This document shows positions 38,087-47,256 of a stretch of DNA of 54,216 nt, piece by piece. Under the pieces are notes generated by a model. It worked only from the letters and a program-made list of their open reading frames with translations, searched no databases and was not told the DNA's origin. The position numbers and the translations under genes are program-made. Origin of the DNA: Loktanella sp. (GTDB taxonomy: Bacteria > Pseudomonadota > Alphaproteobacteria > Rhodobacterales > Rhodobacteraceae); assembly GCA_020201155.1 (NCBI GenBank), contig JAIVHI010000168.1, positions 1 to 54,216 of the forward strand, written 5' to 3'. Every line of letters begins with the position of its first letter. Positions within the stretch are counted from its first letter, which is position 1.

Positions 38087-39691
38087 ATGGACTATGTGAA
38101 ATTGGCGCTGTTGGGCGTCGTGACTTTGGTTGCAGCCATCGCAACCAACTGGGCAAGGGATCTGGCATTTCAGGTTCACGCCGTTCTTATCATGTTGATT
38201 GCAGGCGGCATGTTCGTCTGGGTTCTGCGCGGCATCGGAGAGCCCGCGATGAAGCCGGTGCCGAACGACGTCTATCACGACGGAATCATCCGTGCGGGCG
38301 TGATCGCCACCGCCTTCTGGGGCATCGCGGGCTTTCTGGTAGGGACGTTCATCGCCTTCCAACTGGCGTTTCCCGCGCTGAACTTCGACTGGGGGCAGCC
38401 CTTCACGAACTTCGGGCGCCTGCGGCCACTTCACACAAGTGCCGTGATCTTCGCATTCGGGGGCAACGCCCTGATCGCCACCTCGTTCTACGTTGTCCAG
38501 CGCACCAGCGCCGCGCGCCTTTGGGGTGGCAACCTTGGATGGTTCGTCTTCTGGGGTTATCAGCTTTTCATCGTTCTGGCCGCGACCGGCTACGTTCTGG
38601 GGTCCACCCAGTCCAAGGAGTATGCCGAGCCTGAATGGTATGTGGACATCTGGCTGACAATCGTCTGGCTGGCCTATCTGGCCGTCTTCATGGGCACGAT
38701 CTTCAAGCGGCGCGAGCGTCATATCTATGTCGCCAACTGGTTCTTCCTCGCCTTCATCGTCACCGTGGCGATGCTGCACGTGGTCAACAACCTCAGCGTG
38801 CCGGTCAGCATCTGGGGCAGCAAGTCCGTGCAGGTCTTCAGTGGCGTGCAGGATGCCATGACGCAGTGGTGGTACGGCCACAACGCGGTGGGCTTCTTCC
38901 TGACCGCAGGCTTCCTGGGGATGATGTACTACTTCGTGCCCAAGCAGGCCGGTCGTCCGATCTACAGCTACAAGCTGTCGATCATCCACTTCTGGGCGCT
39001 GATCTTCCTGTATATCTGGGCCGGCCCGCACCACCTGCACTACACCGCACTGCCCGACTGGGCGTCGACCTTGGGCATGGTGTTCTCGATCGTGCTCTGG
39101 ATGCCCAGCTGGGGCGGCATGATCAACGGCCTGATGACCCTGCAGGGGGCATGGGACAAGCTGCGCACGGACCCGATCCTGCGGATGTTCGTCCTGTCAC
39201 TGGGCTTTTACGGCATGTCCACCTTCGAGGGTCCGATGATGTCGATCCGCGCGGTGAACTCGCTGTCGCACTACACCGACTGGACGATCGGTCACGTCCA
39301 CTCCGGCGCACTTGGCTGGAACGGCATGATCACCTTCGCCTGTCTCTATTTCCTGACACCTAGACTGTGGGGTCGCGCTCAGATGTATTCGATACGTGCA
39401 ATCAGCTGGCACTTCTGGCTCGCAACACTTGGCATCGTTCTCTACGCCGCCTCGATGTGGGTCACCGGCATCATGGAAGGCCTGATGTGGCGCGAGGTCG
39501 ATGACCAGGGCTTCCTCGTCAACTCCTTCGCCGACACCGTGAGCGCCAAGTTCCCGATGTATGTGGTCCGTGGTCTGGGCGGGGTTCTGTTCCTGTCAGG
39601 CGCGCTGGTCATGGTCTGGAACATGTTCATGACGATCCGCGGCGCCGATCCGGCGACCGCGACCGTCCCTCACGCACAACCTGCTGAATAA
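38087..39691 (+). CDS. ccoN: cbb3-type cytochrome c oxidase, catalytic subunit I
   Basis: A 534-residue haem-copper oxidase subunit with about 13 helices; reduces O2 with high affinity. Haem b ligand His in [15 protein letters not shown], Cu(B) His and the cross-linked Tyr region in [20 protein letters not shown], the His pair in [15 protein letters not shown], and haem ligands in [10 protein letters not shown]. First gene of ccoNOQP, behind an FNR box. AAGAGG lies 8 nt before the ATG. Confidence 0.97.
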   Translation: MDYVKLALLGVVTLVAAIATNWARDLAFQVHAVLIMLIAGGMFVWVLRGIGEPAMKPVPNDVYHDGIIRAGVIATAFWGIAGFLVGTFIAFQLAFPALNFDWGQPFTNFGRLRPLHTSAVIFAFGGNALIATSFYVVQRTSAARLWGGNLGWFVFWGYQLFIVLAATGYVLGSTQSKEYAEPEWYVDIWLTIVWLAYLAVFMGTIFKRRERHIYVANWFFLAFIVTVAMLHVVNNLSVPVSIWGSKSVQVFSGVQDAMTQWWYGHNAVGFFLTAGFLGMMYYFVPKQAGRPIYSYKLSIIHFWALIFLYIWAGPHHLHYTALPDWASTLGMVFSIVLWMPSWGGMINGLMTLQGAWDKLRTDPILRMFVLSLGFYGMSTFEGPMMSIRAVNSLSHYTDWTIGHVHSGALGWNGMITFACLYFLTPRLWGRAQMYSIRAISWHFWLATLGIVLYAASMWVTGIMEGLMWREVDDQGFLVNSFADTVSAKFPMYVVRGLGGVLFLSGALVMVWNMFMTIRGADPATATVPHAQPAE

Positions 39692-39703
39692 GGAGCCGCG
39701 ATC

Positions 39704-40534
39704 ATGGTCGATCACGAAAACGATAAAATCCCGCCGGCAGAGAAAGACCCCAAGGTCAGCACCGTGTCGGACTTTCCGGACGAGATTCCGAACGAACTGC
39801 CGCATCACACCAAGCTGATCGAAAAGCACGCGATCCTCGAGAAGTCCCCGACCCTGCTTCTGGTCGCATCGCTTCTGGTGGTGACGATCGGCGGTATCGT
39901 GGAAATCGCGCCGCTGTTCTGGCTGGAAAACACCATCGAAGAAGTCGATGGGGTGCGTCCTTACTCGCCGTTGGAACTGACCGGGCGGGACATCTACGTC
40001 CGCGAGGGCTGCTATGTCTGCCACAGCCAGATGATCCGGCCCATGCGCGACGAGGTCGAGCGTTACGGCCACTACTCGCTGGCGGCGGAATCGATGTATG
40101 ACCACCCGTTCCAGTGGGGCTCCAAGCGCACTGGGCCGGATCTGGCCCGCGTCGGCGGACGCTATTCGGACACGTGGCACGTGGATCACCTGATGGATCC
40201 GCAATCCGTGGTGCCGGAAAGCATCATGCCGAAATACGCCTTCCTTGCGGATACACCCATCAATGCCAACGGGGTCGAAGACCTGCTGGCAACGCACCGG
40301 TTCGTCGGTGTTCCCTATACGGACGAACAATTGGAAAACGCCGGCAGCGACTTCATCGTGCAGGCGAATGTCGAAGCCGATACCGATGGGCTTCTTGAAC
40401 GCTATCCCGGTGCGGTGGTTTCGAACTTCGACGGACAGGCCGCGCTGACCGAAATGGATGCGTTGATCGCTTACCTGCAAATATTGGGCACGATGGTCGA
40501 TTTCTCGACCTTCACACCCGATGCCAGCCGCTAG
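39704..40534 (+). CDS. ccoO: cbb3-type cytochrome c oxidase, monohaem subunit II
   Basis: A 276-residue membrane-anchored cytochrome c. One N-terminal helix (about 46-66, [20 protein letters not shown]), then a haem c motif [11 protein letters not shown] and a distal Met region [24 protein letters not shown] overlaps the ccoN stop. It receives electrons from CcoP and passes them to CcoN. Confidence 0.96.
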   Translation: MVDHENDKIPPAEKDPKVSTVSDFPDEIPNELPHHTKLIEKHAILEKSPTLLLVASLLVVTIGGIVEIAPLFWLENTIEEVDGVRPYSPLELTGRDIYVREGCYVCHSQMIRPMRDEVERYGHYSLAAESMYDHPFQWGSKRTGPDLARVGGRYSDTWHVDHLMDPQSVVPESIMPKYAFLADTPINANGVEDLLATHRFVGVPYTDEQLENAGSDFIVQANVEADTDGLLERYPGAVVSNFDGQAALTEMDALIAYLQILGTMVDFSTFTPDASR

Positions 40535-40543
40535 GAGGACACA

Positions 40544-40783
40544 ATGGATAACCCGTCACTATTCCAGCAACTCGCCGACAACTGGCTTCTTGTCTCGATG
40601 TTCTCGTTTTTCGTCGGCGTTGCCGTCTTCGCTTTCCTGCCCAGCCAACGGGCGGCGCGCGAAGACGCCAGCATGATCCCCTTCCGCAACGATACGATCC
40701 CCGAAAAGACCTGCAAGGGCACGTGCAAGACCTGCGCCTGCAAGGATTCGGAATTCAAACTTGAAGGACAAGCCGATGTCTGA
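40544..40783 (+). CDS. ccoQ: cbb3 oxidase small subunit CcoQ with a cysteine-rich tail
   Basis: A 79-residue protein with one transmembrane helix (about 12-33, NWLLVSMFSFFVGVAVFAFL) and a cytoplasmic tail. Position between ccoO and ccoP and the RNDTIPEK segment identify CcoQ, which stabilises the complex. The tail has four cysteines in ten residues (TCKGTCKTCACKD, pattern CxxxCxxCxC), so metal binding is conceivable. AGGAGGAC precedes the ATG. The stop lies inside the start of ccoP (8-base overlap). Confidence 0.85.
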   Translation: MDNPSLFQQLADNWLLVSMFSFFVGVAVFAFLPSQRAAREDASMIPFRNDTIPEKTCKGTCKTCACKDSEFKLEGQADV

Positions 40784-41483
40784 CCGCAAGATCGACAAGG
40801 AGACCGGCGTCGAAACCACCGGCCACAACTGGGACGGTATTGAAGAGCTCAACAACCCCCTGCCCCGCTGGTGGCTGTGGACCTTCTACATCACGATCAT
40901 CTGGGCCATCGGCTACACGATCGCCTATCCGGCCTGGCCGATGATCTCGGGCGCGACGGCAGGTGTAATGGGCTACTCGACACGCGCAGAGGTCACCGAG
41001 GCAATCGCGGCCCACGAAGAACGGAACGTGGACCTTGTGGCTTCGCTCAATCAGGGCGATCTGAACGTGATCGAGGCCGGCAGCGACCTGCACCGCTATG
41101 CCACGGCCCGCGGTGGCGCGGTGTTCCGCGCCCAGTGCAGCCAGTGCCATGGTGCGGGCGCGGCGGGTGCGACAGGCTATCCCAACCTGCTGGATGACGC
41201 ATGGCTGTGGGGCGACTACGACGCCACCCTCGCCTCTGCGGGAGAATCCATTTTCATGGACAATTGCGCGGCGTGCCACGGCGAAGACGCACGGGGAAAC
41301 CGCATGCTTGGTGCGCCGAACCTCAGCGACGAGATCTGGCTCTATGGCGGGGATCGCGACACGCTTGAATACACCGTCCGAAACGCCCGGTTCGGTGTCA
41401 TGCCGGCCTGGGGCCAGCGGCTGTCGGAAGAGGACGTGCGGGCGGTCTCGATCTACGTGCACGCCCTGGGCGGCGGCGAATAG
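40776..41483 (+). CDS. ccoP: cbb3 oxidase dihaem subunit CcoP, first haem domain apparently truncated
   Basis: A 235-residue dihaem cytochrome c with one N-terminal helix (about 33-56). Haem motifs are CSQCH (121-125) and CAACH (164-168), 43 residues apart. As I know the family, the spacing is roughly twice that and the first domain has a distal Met segment (MPAFG-like) before the second domain. Here WLWGDYDATLASAGESIF joins the first domain directly to the second motif, with no usable Met. The second domain is intact (GVMPAWG, then YVHALGGGE). ATG 40776 has GAAGGA upstream. Confidence 0.9.
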   Translation: MSDRKIDKETGVETTGHNWDGIEELNNPLPRWWLWTFYITIIWAIGYTIAYPAWPMISGATAGVMGYSTRAEVTEAIAAHEERNVDLVASLNQGDLNVIEAGSDLHRYATARGGAVFRAQCSQCHGAGAAGATGYPNLLDDAWLWGDYDATLASAGESIFMDNCAACHGEDARGNRMLGAPNLSDEIWLYGGDRDTLEYTVRNARFGVMPAWGQRLSEEDVRAVSIYVHALGGGE

Positions 41484-41585
41484 ATCAGCGGCATCGGTGT
41501 CGTCCCGCATGGCCGGGGCGGCATCGACCCCGGGCCGGCCCTGTTCGCATCCGAGCCGGTTCGGGGGACTTCTTGGAACGGCATC

Positions 41586-41617
41586 AAGGCCCGGCACCTC
41601 GTGTCGGGCCTTGTCGT
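41586..41617 (+). terminator. Terminator-like hairpin after ccoNOQP
   Basis: AAGGCCCGGCAC and GTGTCGGGCCTT pair over 12 bp (one G-T) with a CTC loop, followed by TTGTCGTT at the 3' side. It separates ccoNOQP from the FNR-controlled ccoGHIS operon. Confidence 0.65.
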
Positions 41618-41665
41618 TCAAGCGGTCGTGATCGTGATCGCAAAAGGCCCGGATGCTGGCGTGGT

Positions 41666-41679
41666 TTGACCCAAATCAA
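41666..41679 (+). promoter_or_regulatory. FNR box upstream of ccoG
   Basis: TTGACCCAAATCAA, the same 14-mer as before ccoN. A class II site predicts transcription near 41714, with TATTCC (41702-41707) as -10. This places the ATG at 41712 upstream of +1 and supports 41733 as the ccoG start. Confidence 0.85.
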
Positions 41680-41732
41680 AGCGGTGGCCGCGGGGTGCGC
41701 CTATTCCAACAATGGCGAACAGGATTGGACCA

Positions 41733-43274
41733 ATGACAGACACATCACTTTATGCACCGCGCGTCCCGATTTTCCCGCGCCGGGTTTCGGGGCGGTTTCG
41801 CCGTTTCAAATGGATCGTGATGATCGTCACGTTGGGCATCTACTATATCACGCCCTGGATCCGCTGGGATCGCGGCCCGAACCTGCCCGATCAGGCGGTC
41901 CTGATCGACATGGCGACACGGCGCTTCTACTTCTTCTGGATCGAGATCTGGCCGCACGAATTCTACTTCGTCGCGGGGCTCTTGATCATGGCGGGGCTGG
42001 GGCTTTTCCTGTTCACCGCAGCCCTGGGTCGCGTCTGGTGCGGCTATACCTGCCCCCAGACGGTCTGGACCGACCTTTTCATCCTTGTCGAGCGCTGGAT
42101 CGAAGGCGACCGCAACGCGCGGGTCAGGCTGCACAACGCCAAGTGGGACGTCCGCAAATGGCGGCTGCGGCTGACCAAGTGGATCGTCTGGCTGCTGATC
42201 GCCGTCGCCACGGGCGGTGCGTGGGTGTTCTACTTTACCGACGCGCCGACGCTGGCCGTCGACCTTGCGACATTCGACGCACCGGCGGTCGCCTATATCA
42301 CGATATTGATCCTGACCCTCACCACCTTTGTCTTTGGCGGGTTCATGCGCGAGCAGGTCTGCATCTACATGTGCCCCTGGCCCCGGATTCAGGCCGCCAT
42401 GATGGACGAAGGCACCATCACGGTCGCCTACCGCGAATGGCGGGGCGAACCGCGCGGCAAGGGCAACCTCAAGAAGCGCGCCAAGCTCAAGGCGTTGAAC
42501 GCCGAGGCCATCACGCCCGCCGCAGGTCCGGGCGAGGCCCGCTACGCGCCGACGCCCTACCCCAAGCCCGCGCTGCAGATCGGCGGTGACGGCCTTGTCA
42601 CCGCGGCCGAAGGACCGGGCGATTGCATCGATTGCATGGCCTGCGTGAACGTCTGCCCGATGGGCATCGACATCCGCGAAGGACAGCAGATGGAGTGTAT
42701 CACCTGTGCGCTGTGCATCGATGCCTGCGACGACGTGATGGACAAGATCGACCGCCCGCGCGGCCTGATCGGGTATCTCGCCCTGTCCGACGAAGATCTG
42801 GAACGTCAGGGCAAGCCCGGGAAACCGCTGCTGTCACACGTTCTGCGACCACGCACCCTTTTGTACACGGGTCTGTGGCTCTTGATCGGTGTGGGGCTGA
42901 TGTGGGCGCTGTTCATCCGGTCGGACATCGAACTGACGGTCAGCCCGGTCCGCAACCCGACCTTCGTCGTTCAGGCCGATGGCGCGGTGCGCAACATCTA
43001 CGACGTGCGTTTGCGCAACAAGTCCGGCGATGACCGCGAATTTCAGCTGAGCCTCACGACCGATGCGGCCTTGCAGGTCGATCTGGAAGGCGAAGACGAT
43101 CTGACCGTCAACGTCCCCGCCGACACGACCATCCTGCAGCGGCTCTACGTGACGGCCCGGCCAGAGGCACAGGCCGCGTCCGTGGACGCAACCCCGCTGC
43201 GGATATGGGTGGAAGACAGTAGCACCGGCAACCGCGCGGGTGTCGCGACAACATTCAATGGGAGAGTGCAATGA
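41733..43274 (+). CDS. ccoG: CcoG (FixG-like) membrane ferredoxin-type protein for cbb3 assembly
   Basis: A 513-residue protein that acts in copper handling for cbb3 oxidase assembly. Start MTDTSLYAPRVPIFPRRVSG, about five helices, cytosolic double 4Fe-4S motif (CIDCMACVNVCPMGI and CITCALCIDACDDV) and a C-terminal Ig-like periplasmic domain after the last helix. ATG 41733 is preferred over 41712 from family N-termini and the FNR-box geometry. The stop overlaps ccoH by 4 nt. Confidence 0.94.
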   Translation: MTDTSLYAPRVPIFPRRVSGRFRRFKWIVMIVTLGIYYITPWIRWDRGPNLPDQAVLIDMATRRFYFFWIEIWPHEFYFVAGLLIMAGLGLFLFTAALGRVWCGYTCPQTVWTDLFILVERWIEGDRNARVRLHNAKWDVRKWRLRLTKWIVWLLIAVATGGAWVFYFTDAPTLAVDLATFDAPAVAYITILILTLTTFVFGGFMREQVCIYMCPWPRIQAAMMDEGTITVAYREWRGEPRGKGNLKKRAKLKALNAEAITPAAGPGEARYAPTPYPKPALQIGGDGLVTAAEGPGDCIDCMACVNVCPMGIDIREGQQMECITCALCIDACDDVMDKIDRPRGLIGYLALSDEDLERQGKPGKPLLSHVLRPRTLLYTGLWLLIGVGLMWALFIRSDIELTVSPVRNPTFVVQADGAVRNIYDVRLRNKSGDDREFQLSLTTDAALQVDLEGEDDLTVNVPADTTILQRLYVTARPEAQAASVDATPLRIWVEDSSTGNRAGVATTFNGRVQ

Positions 43275-43723
43275 TCCGGGAACTGAAAGGCTGGCATGTC
43301 GCCAGCGGCTTTGTGGTGGCCTTCGGCATCATCATCACCGTGAACCTGACACTGGCGTTCAATGCCGTTCAGACTTTCCCGGGACTGGAGGCCAAGAACT
43401 CCTATGTCGCGAGCCAGAGTTTCGACGTCAATCGCGACGCTCAGTTGGCGTTGGAATGGGATGTCGCGGCAGAGTTGGACGGTGACCAGCTTCAGCTGAC
43501 GATTCTCGAGAAGGGCACACCCATCGCGCCCGAGATCGAAGAGGCCATCTTTGGCCGCGCCACCTTTGTCGGTCATGACCAGACACCGGATTTCGTGTTC
43601 CGTGACGGGGCCTTGATGGCACAGGTCGACGCGGGCCCCGGCAACTGGAACCTCCGGCTCAAGGCGCGGTCCGCGGATGGCACATTGTTCCAGCAACGGA
43701 TCATCGTGGGCGACGCCGAATGA
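43271..43723 (+). CDS. ccoH: FixH/CcoH family cbb3 assembly protein
   Basis: A 150-residue protein with one N-terminal helix (about 9-31, HVASGFVVAFGIIITVNLTL) and a periplasmic domain. The start MIRELKGWHVASGFVVAFG and the motif KNSYVASQSFDVNRD match FixH. It supports assembly or stability of the oxidase. Start and stop overlap neighbours by ATGA junctions. Confidence 0.92.
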   Translation: MIRELKGWHVASGFVVAFGIIITVNLTLAFNAVQTFPGLEAKNSYVASQSFDVNRDAQLALEWDVAAELDGDQLQLTILEKGTPIAPEIEEAIFGRATFVGHDQTPDFVFRDGALMAQVDAGPGNWNLRLKARSADGTLFQQRIIVGDAE

Positions 43724-45837
43724 CCGCGGCCTGTGCTGCCTGTTCGGTCGCGCCGCTTGCGGAAGAGACCGCCAAGGCCCGCGGGCAGCAATTTGCCTTG
43801 CCCGGCATTCATTGCGCGGCCTGCATCGGCAAGATCGAACGGGGTCTTGCCAGCCTACCCGGCGCGGGCGACGTACGGGTCAATCTTTCACTGAAGCGGC
43901 TTTCGATCAGTGGCCCTGCACCGGCAGACCGTATCCTGACCGCCCTTTCGGACCTTGGTTACGAGGCTTACCCGCTGGATACCGAGGCATTGGCCCGCGC
44001 CTCCGATTCCGAAGGCCGCACCCTGCTGACGCGCCTTGCAGTCGCCGGTTTCGCGATGATGAACGTGATGCTGTTGTCGGTCGCCGTCTGGTCGGGGGCC
44101 ACCGATGCCACCCGTGACCTGTTTCACCTGATTTCGGCCCTGATCACCCTGCCCGTCATCGCCTATTCCGGGCAGCCATTCTACCAGAACGCATGGAAAG
44201 CGCTGCGAGTCCGGCGGCTCAACATGGATGTGCCGATTTCGCTGGCCATCCTGCTGGCGGCGGGGATGTCGCTTTTCGAGACCTTGATGAGCGGCAAGCA
44301 CGCCTATTTCGATGCCGCCTTGTCGCTGACCTTCTTCCTGCTCATAGGCCGCTATCTGGACCACCGCACGCGCAGCCATGCGCGATCCGCCGCGAAAGAA
44401 CTGACGGCTCTGGAAGTGCCGACCGCGCAACGCGTCGAGGGCGAGAGCCTGCGCAGCGTGCGGATCGATGCCATCGCGCGGGACGACGAATTGCAGGTTC
44501 CCTCGGGTGGGCGGATGCCCGTCGACGGTATCCTGCTGTCCGATACCGCCCTGCTCGACAGGTCGTTCCTGACCGGTGAAAGCGCCGCGCAGACCGTCGC
44601 CTCCGGTGACGCCGTTCAGGCAGGCGAAATCAACCTCGGCGCACCGCTGCGCCTGCGCGCGACTGCCGTGGGCGAGGACACGAGCCTGCGCCGCATGGCC
44701 GCATTGGTGGAAACCGCCGAAAACGCACGCAACAGCTATACAGCGCTGGCCGACAGGGCGGCGCAAACCTACGCGCCGGCCGTCCATCTGCTGGCACTGG
44801 CCGCCTTTCTGGGATGGTTCTTTTACGACGGCGACATCAGGCATGCCATCAACGTGGCCATCGCCGTTCTGATCATCACCTGCCCCTGCGCATTGGGTCT
44901 TGCGGTTCCCGCCGTGTCCACCGCAGCGATCAGCCGCCTGTTCAGCGCGGGCGTGCTTGTCAAACACGCCACCGCGCTGGAGCGGCTGGCAGAGGTCGAT
45001 CACGTGGTCTTCGACAAGACCGGCACCCTGACAAAACCCTCGGTCGTGGTGCCAGAGCAGATGACCGCCGAACAGCGGGACATCGCCCTTTCGCTCGCCC
45101 AACACTCTGCCCACCCCTTGTCGAAGGCGGTCGTGACCGCCCTCAAGGGTGCAACACCCGTTTTCCTGACTGACCTGACCGAGCATCCGGGGCATGGGAT
45201 CGCAGCCGTCAGCGCGGGGGTGCCCGTCAAGCTGGGCCGCGGCGCATGGCTGGATGCGGACTTCGATGGCCTTGGCCTGCGGATCGGGACCGCGCCTGCG
45301 CTGCCGTTCGAAGTGCCCGACGCCCTGCGCCCCGGCGTGAAAGAGGCGCTGTCCGGTTTGAACTTGCCCGCCGAGGTTCTGACCGGTGACGCCCCCGCCC
45401 CCGCCAAGCTTCTGGCCGACCGGCTGGGGCTGCCCGTGCGCGCGCAGGCCCGCCCCGAAGACAAGCTGGCCCGGCTCGACGCCCTGAAAGCCGAAGGCCG
45501 CCACGTCCTGATGGTCGGCGACGGCCTGAACGACACGGCGGCATTGGCCGCAGCCCATGCGTCGATCGCGCCCGCAAGCGCGCTGGACGCATCGCGCAAT
45601 GCCGCGGATGTCGTCATCATGACCGATGGTCTGGAAAGCCTGCCGCTGATCCTGCGCATCGCACGTGCGACACGCGACCTGAGCAAGCAGAACTTTTCAA
45701 TTGCCACAATTTACAATATCATTGCGGTACCGGCAGCGCTCGCGGGATACGCGACCCCGTTGGCCGCAGCCTTGGCGATGTCGATTTCGTCCATCACCGT
45801 GCTTTTGAATTCAGCCCGCATGCGGAGCGTAAAATGA
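43720..45837 (+). CDS. ccoI: Copper-transporting P-type ATPase CcoI (FixI)
   Basis: A 705-residue heavy-metal ATPase that exports copper for cbb3 maturation. N-terminal heavy-metal domain with Cys32-x-x-Cys35 (IHCAACIGK), and an additional C5AAC8 pair at the extreme N-terminus. Membrane ion site TCPCALGLAVP, phosphorylation site DKTGTLT, and the hinge GDGLNDTAAL are present. ATGA overlaps both sides, within ccoGHIS. Confidence 0.95.
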   Translation: MTAACAACSVAPLAEETAKARGQQFALPGIHCAACIGKIERGLASLPGAGDVRVNLSLKRLSISGPAPADRILTALSDLGYEAYPLDTEALARASDSEGRTLLTRLAVAGFAMMNVMLLSVAVWSGATDATRDLFHLISALITLPVIAYSGQPFYQNAWKALRVRRLNMDVPISLAILLAAGMSLFETLMSGKHAYFDAALSLTFFLLIGRYLDHRTRSHARSAAKELTALEVPTAQRVEGESLRSVRIDAIARDDELQVPSGGRMPVDGILLSDTALLDRSFLTGESAAQTVASGDAVQAGEINLGAPLRLRATAVGEDTSLRRMAALVETAENARNSYTALADRAAQTYAPAVHLLALAAFLGWFFYDGDIRHAINVAIAVLIITCPCALGLAVPAVSTAAISRLFSAGVLVKHATALERLAEVDHVVFDKTGTLTKPSVVVPEQMTAEQRDIALSLAQHSAHPLSKAVVTALKGATPVFLTDLTEHPGHGIAAVSAGVPVKLGRGAWLDADFDGLGLRIGTAPALPFEVPDALRPGVKEALSGLNLPAEVLTGDAPAPAKLLADRLGLPVRAQARPEDKLARLDALKAEGRHVLMVGDGLNDTAALAAAHASIAPASALDASRNAADVVIMTDGLESLPLILRIARATRDLSKQNFSIATIYNIIAVPAALAGYATPLAAALAMSISSITVLLNSARMRSVK

Positions 45838-45974
45838 ATGTTCTCGTCATCCTGATCCCCGTGTCCCTGATTTTGGGGGGCCTTGGCCTTGTCGCCTTCC
45901 TGTGGACGGTCCGCTCGGATCAATACGACGACGATCAGGGCAACGCAGCACGCATCCTGCTGGACGACGATTAG
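45834..45974 (+). CDS. ccoS: CcoS cbb3 oxidase assembly protein
   Basis: A 46-residue protein: one N-terminal helix (MNVLVILIPVSLILGGLGLV...), then WTVRSDQYDDDQGNAARILL and an acidic tail, the CcoS pattern with WxxxSxQYDD. CcoS is needed for cofactor insertion in cbb3 oxidase. The ATG overlaps the ccoI stop (ATGA), and the stop is 3 bp from the convergent lldD stop. Short, so easily missed by length-filtered gene callers. Confidence 0.9.
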   Translation: MNVLVILIPVSLILGGLGLVAFLWTVRSDQYDDDQGNAARILLDDD

Positions 45975-45977
45975 ACG

Positions 45978-47126
45978 CTAGCCGCGTGTGCGCAGATTGT
46001 CCGGCGACAACTCCGAGATGCTCTTGCGGCCCATCAGTTGCATGTCGCGCTTGAGCTCGTCGCGCATCAGCCCCAATGCCCGTTCGACGCCCGGACGCCC
46101 CGCCGCCGCCAGCGGCAGCAGGTAGTAGCGCCCCAGCCCCACCGCCTTGGCGCCGCGTGACAGCGCCTTGAGCACATGGGTGCCGCGCGTCACGCCGCCG
46201 TCCATCATCACGTCAAGCCTGTCGCCGGCGACCTGCACCACCTCGGCCAGCTGATCGAAAGCACTGACCGACCCGTCAAGCTGCCGCCCGCCGTGGTTCG
46301 ACAGGACAACTCCCTGACAGCCGATCTCGGCGGCGCGGATCGCGTCATCCGCGCTCATGACGCCCTTGAGGCAGAATGGCCCGCCCCAAAGTTCGACCAT
46401 CTCGGCCACGTCGTCCCATGTCATCGTCGGATCGAGCATTTCGGTGAAATACTGCCCGATCGAGGCCGTGCCGCTGCCCATCTTCACGTGGTCGTCCAGT
46501 TGCGGCAGGGCGAATTTTTCGTGGGTGACGTAGTTGATCCCCCAAGCGGGTTTCATCACGAACTGCACCAGTCCCTGCAGGTTCAGGCGGAACGGGATCG
46601 AGAAACCGGTGCGTTTGTCACGCTCGCGGTTGCCGCCGGTAATGCTGTCCACGGTCAACATCATCACTTCGACACCAGCGGCCTTGGCCCGTTCCATCAT
46701 GGCCCGGTTCAGGCCGCGGTCGCGATGGAAATAGAACTGGTAGACCTGCGGATTGCTGTGCTTGCGCCGCAACTCCTCCAGACTGACGGTGCCCAGCGAC
46801 GACACCCCGAACATCGTGCCGAAGTTCTCGGCTGCGGCGGCGACGGCACGTTCCCCGTCGTGGTGGAACAGACGCTGCAGCGCCGTGGGCGAGCAGTAGA
46901 CCGGCAGGTCCAGCTTCTGGCCCATGACCGTCACCGACAGGTCGACATCCGCGACACCGCGCAGGACGTTCGGCAGCAGGTCGACCTCTTCGAAAGCCGC
47001 CGTATTGCGGGCCTTCGTCACTTCGTCGTCGGCGGCCCCGTCGATGTAGTTATAGATCGGTCCGGGCAGACGACGCCGTGCCAGACGGCGAAAGTCCTCG
47101 TAGTTGTGGCAATCGGTCAGTCGCAT
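45978..47126 (-). CDS. lldD: FMN-dependent alpha-hydroxy-acid dehydrogenase, L-lactate dehydrogenase type
   Basis: A 382-residue TIM-barrel flavoenzyme oxidising L-lactate or a similar 2-hydroxy acid to the oxo acid. Motifs: LPGPIYNYIDGAADDE near the N-terminus, YCSPTALQRLFHHDGE, active-site His and Arg in LSNHGGRQLDG, and the FMN phosphate site DGGVTRGTHVLKAL. GAGGGG precedes the ATG. Convergent with ccoS; 130 bp from the dgcA-like stop. Glycolate, mandelate or other hydroxy acids cannot be excluded. Confidence 0.83.
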   Translation of the reverse strand: MRLTDCHNYEDFRRLARRRLPGPIYNYIDGAADDEVTKARNTAAFEEVDLLPNVLRGVADVDLSVTVMGQKLDLPVYCSPTALQRLFHHDGERAVAAAAENFGTMFGVSSLGTVSLEELRRKHSNPQVYQFYFHRDRGLNRAMMERAKAAGVEVMMLTVDSITGGNRERDKRTGFSIPFRLNLQGLVQFVMKPAWGINYVTHEKFALPQLDDHVKMGSGTASIGQYFTEMLDPTMTWDDVAEMVELWGGPFCLKGVMSADDAIRAAEIGCQGVVLSNHGGRQLDGSVSAFDQLAEVVQVAGDRLDVMMDGGVTRGTHVLKALSRGAKAVGLGRYYLLPLAAAGRPGVERALGLMRDELKRDMQLMGRKSISELSPDNLRTRG

Positions 47127-47256
47127 GGTGAACCCCTCTGTTCGTGACGGGCGCATCCCCCCGACGCTGTCTTGCCCGCCAGCAATATAGGCCGTCGCCC
47201 GGTCAGGCAATGCGTCAGGGCCGCCACGCGGCGATCAGCTTTGGGTCTGTGGCGTG

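Noticed and set aside
41624-41640. TCGTGATCGTGATCGCA near the cco intergenic region as another TGTGATCACA-type site
   Set aside because: It is a direct repeat of GTGATC, not the TGTGATCACA palindrome, and shows no doublet at 20-21 bp.
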